From Oscillospiraceae bacterium (GTDB taxonomy: Bacteria; Bacillota; Clostridia; UBA1381; UBA9506): a DNA stretch of 64,000 nucleotides. Position 1 is the first letter of the stretch. The number at the start of each line of letters is the position of its first letter. The stretch spans positions 1 through 64,000 of the forward strand of contig SVJJ01000008.1 in the NCBI GenBank assembly GCA_015069045.1, given 5' to 3'. The notes beneath the pieces were generated by a model that had not been told where the DNA came from, did not search any database, and was given only the letters and a program-made list of their open reading frames with translations. Both the position numbers and the translations under genes were made by a program. Below are positions 36,555-43,515 of this stretch, piece by piece.

Positions 36555-37187
36555 AAGAGTGGTGCAGTATCCTTAGTCAGATCTTCTCATTCCCAGGACG
36601 GGCCTAAAAATCCGTTGAAGGGCACATCGATGAAGTTTCTGGTGCTTGCTTTCGACGCCCAGTCGGGGGTTGGTGCTGGGAGTTAAGGCTTAGGGGCGGC
36701 TTGCAATGGCATGTGAGATTCGACCCCTTTGCCGTGGAGACCTGCTCTTGTGTTCCAAAGTGCGCCGGCAGGGCTTGCCTTGTGGACGCGGCGGGATACG
36801 AAGCAGGATTAAACCTGTCAGGCGGTGTGATTTTGCCTATGGTAAAGGAGCGCTGCGGACAGCGTAGCCTGCCTTGAGTGGTATTGGCGGATAGCGGATC
36901 AAACATAAGGCCTTCGGCCAAAGGCTTTGTGTTATTGCTGCTTGAAACTTCTATTGCAAAAGAGGCTAAGAATGAGCTTGACTGTTTGGGAAAACCTCTA
37001 GGCTGTTCCAAATGGAGATGCACTGAGGATTGCAGTGCGGACTTAAGTGGTGATTCGGTTCCGCGATGGGTAACCGCGCGGGTAGAGTATGAAAGGGAAA
37101 CCGCTGATTTGGCGACATTTCAGTTGCTCTACGGGAAAGCCTACCGGACCTAAACCGCAAAATTTACTCAGGGGCATTACCACTCTT
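36555..37187 (+). ncRNA. OLE-type large structured RNA
   Basis: About 633 nt with no plausible ORF, markedly more GC-rich than its surroundings. The two ends pair: AAGAGTGGT (36555-36563) with ACCACTCTT (37179-37187). Many internal hairpins are visible, for example GGCC-TTC-GGCC (36908-36918), GCACTG/CAGTGC (37018-37036) and a CGCG/CGCG stem near 37073. It has its own sigma-A promoter. Size (OLE is about 600-650 nt), the ispA-DUF212 context and presence in anaerobic Firmicutes all match OLE (ornate, large, extremophilic) RNA, a membrane-associated ribonucleoprotein linked to stress tolerance. The identification is by context and architecture, not by alignment. Confidence 0.8.
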
Positions 37188-37213
37188 TTACACTGTGTCA
37201 TTAAAATTAATTA

Positions 37214-37242
37214 AGGACTTTGCAATGCTATTGCAAAGTCCT
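37214..37242 (+). terminator. Terminator after the large RNA
   Basis: AGGACTTTGCAAT / ATTGCAAAGTCCT with a 3-nt loop. The following T content is modest. Confidence 0.7.
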
Positions 37243-37307
37243 ATTCGGTTGTAATTTAGAAAATGCCAAGTACATTTTTTGTCAATAACATAATGAGGTA
37301 GTGAATT

Positions 37308-38255
37308 ATGGGGGATAAAATTATTTCAATTGTTGTATCGGTTTATAATGAAGAAGAATCATTAGACAAGTTTTACAAGGAAACCTTGTTGGTTTTGGAG
37401 GGGTTAACTTGGGACTACGAATTGGTTTTTGTTAATGATGGTAGTGTGGATAAGAGCAGAACGATGCTTGATGCCTTTGCCCATGAAAACAAAAAGGTAA
37501 AAGTTATTAATTTTTCAAGAAATTTTGGTCACGAGGCGGCAATGATAGCCGGCATTGATTATGCTAAGGGCGATTGCATTGTTTGCATGGATGCAGATTT
37601 ACAACATCCACCCCAAAGCATTCCCCAAATCATTAAAAAGTTTGAGGAAGGTTATGAAATCGTTTCTATGGTCAGAAGTTCAAGAGCTGATGGTGGCTAT
37701 ATTAAAAAAATAACCTCTGCATTTTTTTATAAAATCTTAAATATGTTATCTCCGATTAAATTTGAACGCAATGCCTCTGATTTCTTTGCTATATCCAATA
37801 AGGTAGCCCATGTTTTACGAACAAACTATCGAGAGCAAGTTCGATATTTACGGGGATTTGTACAAAGCGTTGGTTTTAAAAAGGCAACACTTGCTTATGA
37901 TGCCCAAAGCAGAGTGGCAGGCGAAAGTAAATATAACATCCGCAAACTCATTCAATTTTCCGTTACGACGATATGCAGTTTCTCTGATATGCCTTTAAAA
38001 CTTGGTATTTATTCGGGACTTTTTGTTGCACTTTTTGGTGTTGTACTGATGATATATACTATTATACAGAAATTTGTTCATGATGCACCGGGAGGCTATT
38101 CAACCATTATTGTTGCAATGTGCTTTATGTTTGCCATTTTACTCGGTGTTATCGGTATTATTGGGCAATATATCTCTGTTTTATTTATCGAAATTAAAAA
38201 ACGCCCTATGTATATTATTGACGAAACAAAAAATATGAATGATTCATTGAATTAA
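37308..38255 (+). CDS. Family 2 glycosyltransferase (polyprenyl-phosphate sugar transferase type)
   Basis: A 315-residue GT2 enzyme. SIVVSVYNEEESLDKFY near residue 6, VFVNDGSVDKS near 42, DADLQHPP near 96 (DxD metal site), and QVRYLRGFVQSVGF near 178. Two C-terminal membrane helices (about 230-255 and 265-290). It resembles GtrB/DPM1-type enzymes that load a sugar onto undecaprenyl phosphate. The GtrA-like protein encoded 22 nt downstream is the expected flippase partner, so the pair probably glycosylates a surface polymer. Confidence 0.88.
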   Translation: MGDKIISIVVSVYNEEESLDKFYKETLLVLEGLTWDYELVFVNDGSVDKSRTMLDAFAHENKKVKVINFSRNFGHEAAMIAGIDYAKGDCIVCMDADLQHPPQSIPQIIKKFEEGYEIVSMVRSSRADGGYIKKITSAFFYKILNMLSPIKFERNASDFFAISNKVAHVLRTNYREQVRYLRGFVQSVGFKKATLAYDAQSRVAGESKYNIRKLIQFSVTTICSFSDMPLKLGIYSGLFVALFGVVLMIYTIIQKFVHDAPGGYSTIIVAMCFMFAILLGVIGIIGQYISVLFIEIKKRPMYIIDETKNMNDSLN

Positions 38256-38277
38256 TTTAGATAAAGGATGGATTTGT

Positions 38278-38685
38278 ATGACACAAGTATTGGATAAAAC
38301 AGCCATTAAATTTGTTTTAGTTGGTATGATTAATACATTAGTGGGAACAGGCGTTATGTTCTTGCTTTATAATGTAGTTCACGTAAATTATTGGATTTCA
38401 TCTGCAGCCAATTACATAGTCGGAAGCATTGTCAGTTATGTGTTAAATAAATATTTTACCTTTCAAAACAAAGAAAAGTCATGGAAGCAGCTTGTAAAAT
38501 TTATTGTTAATATATCCATTTGCTATTTGTTAGCCTATGGTATAGCAAAGCCCTTGGTGTCGTACATTTTATCATCCTTTTCTACAATAATTAAAGAAAA
38601 TATCGCCATGCTTGTTGGTATGGGATTCTTTGTTATTTTTAATTACATAGGCCAAAGATTCGTTGTATTTAAGCATGAAAATTAA
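38278..38685 (+). CDS. GtrA-like membrane protein
   Basis: A 135-residue protein with four predicted helices and the family pattern FVLVGMINTLVGTGVMFLLY near residue 11 and IVGSIVSYVLNKYFTF near 46. GtrA proteins are thought to flip undecaprenyl-phosphate-linked sugars. Same operon as the GT2 gene. Confidence 0.88.
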   Translation: MTQVLDKTAIKFVLVGMINTLVGTGVMFLLYNVVHVNYWISSAANYIVGSIVSYVLNKYFTFQNKEKSWKQLVKFIVNISICYLLAYGIAKPLVSYILSSFSTIIKENIAMLVGMGFFVIFNYIGQRFVVFKHEN

Positions 38686-38734
38686 TTTAATATAAATTGT
38701 ATAAAATACCTCTGGTTTATCTAAACTACTTATT

Positions 38735-38765
38735 AAAAAGAATGCAGGATTGCATTCTTTTTTTA
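38735..38765 (+). terminator. Terminator after the GT2-gtrA operon
   Basis: AAAAAGAATGCA / TGCATTCTTTTT, 4-nt loop, then Ts. Confidence 0.88.
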
Positions 38766-38807
38766 TGTCGCACATAATAACAATAGGTATGGCCATAAGG
38801 AGGCGTT

Positions 38808-39998
38808 ATGATGATAGATTCAAAAATGATACTTCAGTTTGCCGAAAATATTAAAGAGGATATGATTCGTGATCGACGGATTTTGCATAAAAATCCAGAG
38901 GTAGGACAATCATTGCCACAAACAACAGCCTATGTCATGGGACGATTATCCGCTATGGATTATGAACCGGTAGAAATTTGTGAAAGCGGGATTGTTGCTA
39001 CAATAGAAGGAAAAACACCTGGCCGGTGTATACTGCTTCGAGCTGATATGGACGCTCTTCCAATGCAAGAAAAAACGAACCTTTCTTTTCAATCGAATCA
39101 GGGATCAATGCATGCTTGCGGTCATGATATGCATACATCTATGTTATTGGGGGCAGCCAGACTGTTTAAGGAATTTCAACAAGAGTTAAAAGGCACAATA
39201 AAATTGGTGTTTCAACCCAATGAGGAAGGGCTAACGGGAGCCAAAGAGATGATTCATGCCGGTGTATTGCAAAGTCCTAAGGTTGATGGTGCTATGTCTA
39301 TTCATGTCCATGCAGGCACGCCGTCAGGACATGTTGTATGTGGTAGGGGCACTTTTATGGCGGGTTGCACCCGTTTTCGTATCCATATCAGCGGTAAGGC
39401 TTGTCATGGTTCCATGCCGGAAACGGGACGGGATCCTATATATGTTGCGGCCCATATTGAATTGGCCCTGCAAGAAATTGTTACAAAGGAATTAGCTGCT
39501 CAAAATCCGGTTGTGATCAGTGTTGGTAAGCTTTCCGGAGGTTCATCACCTAATCAAATTCCAGATGAAGCTATACTGGAGGGAACCATACGTTCCTTTG
39601 ATGAATCGATCTCTGCCTTTGTTCTAAAACGTATAACAGAAATCAGCCATTGCATGGCAGAAGGTTTTCGCGTCAAAGCTTCAGTAAAAACCCTTTCCTT
39701 TGCACCACCAATGGTGAATGATACAACTGTGACAGAGAAAATGTCAAGAACTGTTTCTCAACTTTTAGGTCAAAACAAAATAACTCTTCTTGATCAAGGC
39801 GGAATGGGTTCGGATGACTTTTCCTTTTATTCTCGTTATGTTCCTTGCACCTATTTCCTTTTAGGGGCGGGGGTACAAGAGGAAAATCCGCAATTTGGAG
39901 GAGTGATGCATAGCGAAACAGTTATTTTTAATGAGGACATTTTGCCTCTTGGTGCAGCACTTTACACTTTTTGTTCACTCATGTGGTTAATACAGTAG
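38808..39998 (+). CDS. M20 family amidohydrolase / peptidase
   Basis: A 396-residue metal-dependent amidohydrolase (HipO/AmaA/YkuR-like). Metal ligands appear in MHACGHDMHTSMLLGAARL near residue 101 and in the LLRADMDALPM segment near 66; EEGLTG near 144 carries the catalytic Glu pair; GMGSDDFSFY near 330 holds a late ligand. Removes N-acyl groups from amino acids or peptides; the substrate is not predictable. It is monocistronic with an AAGGAGG site. Confidence 0.88.
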   Translation: MMIDSKMILQFAENIKEDMIRDRRILHKNPEVGQSLPQTTAYVMGRLSAMDYEPVEICESGIVATIEGKTPGRCILLRADMDALPMQEKTNLSFQSNQGSMHACGHDMHTSMLLGAARLFKEFQQELKGTIKLVFQPNEEGLTGAKEMIHAGVLQSPKVDGAMSIHVHAGTPSGHVVCGRGTFMAGCTRFRIHISGKACHGSMPETGRDPIYVAAHIELALQEIVTKELAAQNPVVISVGKLSGGSSPNQIPDEAILEGTIRSFDESISAFVLKRITEISHCMAEGFRVKASVKTLSFAPPMVNDTTVTEKMSRTVSQLLGQNKITLLDQGGMGSDDFSFYSRYVPCTYFLLGAGVQEENPQFGGVMHSETVIFNEDILPLGAALYTFCSLMWLIQ

Positions 39999-40033
39999 GT
40001 TCTTTGATGACAATATATAAAGTTATAATCATG

Positions 40034-40062
40034 CGGGCTGTGAAAATTTGATTCACAGTCCG
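40034..40062. terminator. Hairpin between the M20 gene and dpaB
   Basis: CGGGCTGTGAA / TTCACAGTCCG (one G-U). It lies between converging genes but lacks a clear T run, so termination is only probable. Confidence 0.45.
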
Positions 40063-40101
40063 GATGATTATTGTGTTCACATTGTTAATATAAAATTTTG
40101 T

Positions 40102-40677
40102 TTATCCTAATAAAATCGGTTGAATTTGCGTGTTTTTAAGAGCCAATTCAATGGTTTCCGTGATTTTTGACATATCTGCAACCAAGGAATTGGTTTTATG
40201 AATGGGATCATCTTGCTCATATGGTACAAAATAATAGTTTTGTGTATTTAATAGTTGACCAATGTTTTTTCCGCTGCCGCCTAATCCATCGTTGGTGGAA
40301 ACGGCGATGATAACGGGTTTTTGATTTCGTAGCGTCGCCTTAGCGGCCATGGTAACCGCCGTATCTGTAATACCATTTGCAAGCTTTGCTAATGTATTGC
40401 CCGTACATGGGGCAATTACCAGGGCATCTAATAAATTTTTAGGACCAATCGGTTCTGCTTCAGCTATAGTATGAATAATTTTATTTCCCGTAATAGATTC
40501 AATTGTTTGAATAAAATCTTGTGCTTTTCCAAAACGAGTATCCGTTGTATATGCATTTTGTGACATGATTGGCATAACAGATGCACCGGTGGAGGCGAGT
40601 ACCTCCAGTTCTTTAACAACACGGCTAAAGGTACAAAATGAACCGGTTAAAGCAAAACCAAGGGTTTTATTTTTCAT
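40102..40677 (-). CDS. dpaB: Dipicolinate synthase subunit B
   Basis: Flavoprotein-fold subunit (SpoVFB) of the enzyme that makes dipicolinic acid, the calcium-binding small molecule of the spore core, in the mother cell. 191 residues. N-terminal LGFALTGSFCTFSRVVKELE with the flavin-loop TGS, LVIAPCTGNTLAKLANGITDTAVTMA near 90, and STNDGLGGSGKNIGQLL near 130. Its ATG overlaps the TGA that ends the downstream dpaA fragment (ATGA at 40677-40674), the normal coupled dpaA-dpaB arrangement. The complete dpaA is interrupted just upstream. Confidence 0.93.
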   Translation of the reverse strand: MKNKTLGFALTGSFCTFSRVVKELEVLASTGASVMPIMSQNAYTTDTRFGKAQDFIQTIESITGNKIIHTIAEAEPIGPKNLLDALVIAPCTGNTLAKLANGITDTAVTMAAKATLRNQKPVIIAVSTNDGLGGSGKNIGQLLNTQNYYFVPYEQDDPIHKTNSLVADMSKITETIELALKNTQIQPILLG

Positions 40678-40817
40678 TCCTTCACCTCCGTTTCACTGAT
40701 AATATTTAGAATGGTATCACCAATAATGGTGCCTGCTGTGAGTGGTGCAACCTTTCCCGGCAAGGATAAGGCGTGAATGACCTTTAAATCTAATTTTTTG
40801 GCTGCATCAAAATCCAC
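40674..40817 (-). CDS. dpaA: dpaA C-terminal segment (separated from the rest of dpaA by the 6.4-kb element)
   Basis: An open frame of 47 codons plus TGA that reads VDFDAAKKLDLKVIHALSL, then PGKVAPLTAGTIIGDTI and a short tail, which is the C-terminal end of dipicolinate synthase subunit A. It has no start codon of its own and no ribosome-binding site; the frame is closed by a TAA six codons upstream, inside the element. It ends in an ATGA overlap with dpaB. Joining it to codon 254 of the fragment at 47995-47168 restores a 299-residue protein. The preserved frame and coupling argue against decay. Confidence 0.9.
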   Translation of the reverse strand: MDFDAAKKLDLKVIHALSLPGKVAPLTAGTIIGDTILNIISETEVKE

Positions 40818-40841
40818 CCCGGCGATGTTTTTATTAGAGAA
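40804..40841. other. Left recombination site (attL-like) of the dpaA element
   Basis: Host arm GCATCAAA (40804-40811), core ATCCACCCCG (40812-40821), element arm GATGTTTTTATTAGAGAA (40824-40841). The same core recurs at 47234-47243. Each arm is the inverted partner of the corresponding arm at the right site. Confidence 0.8.
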
Positions 40842-40857
40842 TTTTATTCTTTCTCCT

Positions 40858-40886
40858 ACATATGGCTGATGTATACATCATACAGT
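40858..40886 (+). promoter_or_regulatory. Sigma-E-like (mother-cell) promoter of the recombinase unit
   Basis: -35 ACATATG at 40858-40864 (core ATAT), 14 bp, -10 CATACAGT at 40879-40886, matching the sigma-E pattern of an ATA-type -35 and CATACA-T -10. No good sigma-A box is present. Initiation near 40892 would give a very short leader before the ribosome-binding site GGAGGTG at 40894-40900. Confidence 0.6.
40867..40880. promoter_or_regulatory. Perfect 14-bp palindrome within the recombinase promoter
   Basis: TGATGTATACATCA lies between and partly over the -35 and -10 elements. It could be an operator for autoregulation or for a sporulation regulator. Confidence 0.5.
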
Positions 40887-40905
40887 GTATTATGGAGGTG
40901 TTCTT

Positions 40906-41028
40906 ATGGAGGAAGATTATATAACGATCCATTTTACTTCAAATGGGCAGAGTTTAGAAGAAATCATTGCACAACTTGTAAAGAGTCAGGAGCAAGAAAA
41001 TGAAAAACAAAACAGCTTTATATCTTAG
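40906..41028 (+). CDS. Small 40-residue protein overlapping the recombinase gene
   Basis: Starts MEEDYITIHFTSNGQSLEE and ends in a charged, Gln/Glu/Lys-rich tail. A strong GGAGGTG site lies 5 nt before the ATG. It overlaps the recombinase start by 29 nt in another frame, so the two are translationally linked. I do not recognise a family. Its size, acidity and position suggest a regulator or recombination directionality factor for the recombinase, by analogy with the small SprB protein of SP-beta. This is inference. Confidence 0.6.
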   Translation: MEEDYITIHFTSNGQSLEEIIAQLVKSQEQENEKQNSFIS

Positions 41029-42301
41029 ACTGTCTCGTGACGATGAAAGGGCATCCGAGTCTGAAAGCATCAGTAATCAACGTGATTTTTTAATGCGCTA
41101 TGCACAAACAGAGGGGTTATATGTTGTTGACGTTTTTGTTGATGATGGTTATTCCGGCACGAGTTTTGATCGTCCGGACTTTAACAGACTTATTGCAATG
41201 ATAGAAGAAAAAAAGATTAATACGGTGCTTACCAAGGATTTATCCAGATTGGGTCGTGATTATATACAAACAGGATATTATTTAGAACAATATTTTCCTT
41301 TACATAATGTTCGCTATATTGCAGTAAATGATGGCATAGATACTGCCTTGCCCGGTGCCGGAAATGATATGTCGCCTTTTCGTGCTGTGTTTAATGATAT
41401 GTATGCCCGTGATATCAGTCAAAAGGTTCGTACAGCTCTTTACACCAAAAAAATAAATGGACAATTTATTGGCAGTCGGCCACCCTATGGTTATCAAAAA
41501 GAGATAAACAATAAAAACCGCTTATGTCCGCACGAAGAAACGGCTTTAGTAGTTAAAAAAATATTTAAGTGGTTTACATCAGGTCGTAACATTCGAGATA
41601 TTGTTTCTCTTTTAAATCAAAACAATGTTCCTCCTCCTTCGGCGCGATATCAAGAAAAAGGGGAGCAAAGATGCCGCGGTTGGAATGATACGATGGTAAA
41701 ACGCATTTTGTCTAACCCAACCTATGTGGGAGACTTAACACAAAATCGGGTGCGAAAAATTAATTATAAAGTGAATCGTAAAATTTCTCTACCTAAAGAT
41801 GAATGGATTACGGTATCGGCTACTCATATGCCACTCATATCCCGAGAACAGTTTATGGTTGCAGAACGGCTTTTGGAAGTTGGCAGTTATGACACAAGAG
41901 GACGAGGAAAGCGCAATCATCTTTTGTCCGGTCTTGTTTTTTGCAGGGATTGTGGCCAAAAAATGAGTTTTATGAATGAAAATAGGTTTGAAAGTTATTT
42001 GGTTTGCAGTAATTGGAGAAAGACAGGGAAGGATGGTGTGTGCACACCTCATTCTGTTAAGGAAAGGGAGTTAGAACGATTGGTTTTTTGCCAATTAACA
42101 CAGATAGCTATGGAATCAAACAGTACATTATTTAATAAATTCAATTTAATAAAACCAACTCGTGAGCTGCTTGTTATGCTTGTTGATAGAATTTATATTA
42201 ATCATCAAAAAAAAGTCGAGATTTACTTTCGATTTAAAAATCCTGAATTATTTAAAGAAAATAGACAAAAAAATGACCATGGAAGCAGGGGAAATCAGTA
42301 G
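41000..42301 (+). CDS. Serine recombinase (site-specific, large serine integrase type)
   Basis: A 433-residue recombinase. N-terminal resolvase domain with catalytic Ser12 in YLRLSRDD, DDGYSGTSFDRPDFNRL near 48 and TKDLSRLGRDY near 70. A Recombinase domain follows (about 155-270, with PPYGYQK and the IRDIVSLLNQNNVPPP segment). The zinc ribbon begins with FCRDCGQKMSF (Cys314, Cys317) and continues with two more Cys near 335-347. The C-terminal coiled region is short, so it is on the small side for the class (SpoIVCA is about 500). It lies beside the left junction and is the obvious candidate for excising the dpaA element. Confidence 0.93.
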   Translation: MKNKTALYLRLSRDDERASESESISNQRDFLMRYAQTEGLYVVDVFVDDGYSGTSFDRPDFNRLIAMIEEKKINTVLTKDLSRLGRDYIQTGYYLEQYFPLHNVRYIAVNDGIDTALPGAGNDMSPFRAVFNDMYARDISQKVRTALYTKKINGQFIGSRPPYGYQKEINNKNRLCPHEETALVVKKIFKWFTSGRNIRDIVSLLNQNNVPPPSARYQEKGEQRCRGWNDTMVKRILSNPTYVGDLTQNRVRKINYKVNRKISLPKDEWITVSATHMPLISREQFMVAERLLEVGSYDTRGRGKRNHLLSGLVFCRDCGQKMSFMNENRFESYLVCSNWRKTGKDGVCTPHSVKERELERLVFCQLTQIAMESNSTLFNKFNLIKPTRELLVMLVDRIYINHQKKVEIYFRFKNPELFKENRQKNDHGSRGNQ

Positions 42302-42331
42302 AAGTTAATATAAAAAAATGGTAGAATTTTG

Positions 42332-42360
42332 TTGAATGTATCATTAAAGCGTGGTATAAT
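42332..42360 (+). promoter_or_regulatory. Sigma-A promoter of the AEC-SulP pair
   Basis: TTGAAT, 17 bp, TATAAT, indicating vegetative expression of the cargo independent of the recombinase. Confidence 0.7.
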
Positions 42361-42372
42361 GATTGTATAATA

Positions 42373-42422
42373 AATTTTTCTTTTCAAAATTTATAAAAGC
42401 CTTACGGCTTTCAAGAAAAATT
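42373..42422 (+). other. Leader stem-loop upstream of the AEC permease
   Basis: AATTTTTCTT pairs with AAGAAAAATT (10 bp), and inside it AAAGCC pairs with GGCTTT around a TTAC loop, leaving an asymmetric internal loop. It sits in the 5' leader. The known small riboswitches I can recall do not match. Confidence 0.4.
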
Positions 42423-42488
42423 AACATTGAGAATAATGTATTAATCATTTGTTGTTAAAAGAGATTGCATCATGCGGAGGGAAAAAAG

Positions 42489-43456
42489 ATGGAAATTTTT
42501 TATCTTACACTTAAACAAATGCTGACGATGTTTACGCTTATTCTTGTATGTTTTTTATTACGCAAGGCAAGTAAACTGCCAGAAAATTCTGCTAATGTAA
42601 TGTCAAAAATGGAAATGTATATTTTTCTTCCTGCACTTTCATTGTATACACAAATGACCAAATGCACGGTTCAAACCTTTGCGGAAAATGCATCTCTTAT
42701 ATTATACGGACTGCTTATTGTTTTATCTGCCATTCTTCTTTCGTACCCCTTATCGAGACTTTTTGTGAAAAACAGTAACAGTTCACCGGCACTTTCCTAT
42801 CAAAAAAAATATTTCAATATGCATTGACATTTGGAAATTATGGATATATGGGCAACTATATAATTCTTGGTATATGGGGAAACGATGTTTATTATAAATA
42901 TTCGTTGTTTGTCTTATTGATAAGCATTCTGTGTAACTGTTGGGGATTATACATATTGATGCCAAAAGAGATGAACACAAGTTTATGGTATAATATTAGA
43001 AAAAGTTTTATACAGCCCCCAATGCTCGCTTTGATTGTCGGTATGGTATGTGGGCTTTTAAATTTGGCGCAATATGTGCCTGACTTCCTGATTAATGCAT
43101 TTAAAAATGCAGGGGACTGTCAGGGGCCGGTTGCAATGATTTTAGCCGGTTTTGTAATTGGTGGCTATAATTTTAAAAGGTTGTTAGTAAACAAAAAGGT
43201 GTATGTGATTTCTTTCTTGAGGCTGTTGGTTATTCCTTCGGCTATGATGATTGTATTAAAGCTTTTGGGTATACATAAGGAGATCATGATATTAGCATTG
43301 ATTGCTTTTGCCACACCCATTGGGCTGAATACAATTGTGTATCCGACAGCTTACGGCGGCGATACAAAAATAGGTGCATCCATGTCTATGATTTCTCACG
43401 TTCTATCGGTGGTCACAATTCCGCTTATGTATTATATTTTCATTGTATGGTTGTAG
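42489..43456 (+). pseudogene. AEC-family auxin efflux carrier-like permease, interrupted by a frameshift
   Basis: The first frame (from ATG 42489, GGAGG upstream) encodes the N-terminal helices and stops at 42827. The remainder continues in the -1 frame from about 42809, with ALTFGNYGYMGNYIILGIWG and six further helices to 43456. The shift falls on a run of eight As at 42802-42809. One extra A, or -1 ribosomal slippage on that run, would give one protein of about 322 residues, the normal AEC length. It may be a pseudogene, a phase-variable gene or a sequencing error. AEC permeases export or import small organic anions. Confidence 0.75.
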
Positions 43457-43515
43457 AAATAAATTTACTTTGTATGTTCCGCAAAACATATAAGAAAATG
43501 AAAGGATGACATTTT

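Noticed and set aside
36604-37153. Open frames of 139 and 91 codons inside the large RNA region
   Set aside because: They lack ribosome-binding sites, have Cys/Pro/Ser-rich compositions unlike proteins, and lie in an interval whose two ends pair and whose interior is full of stems.
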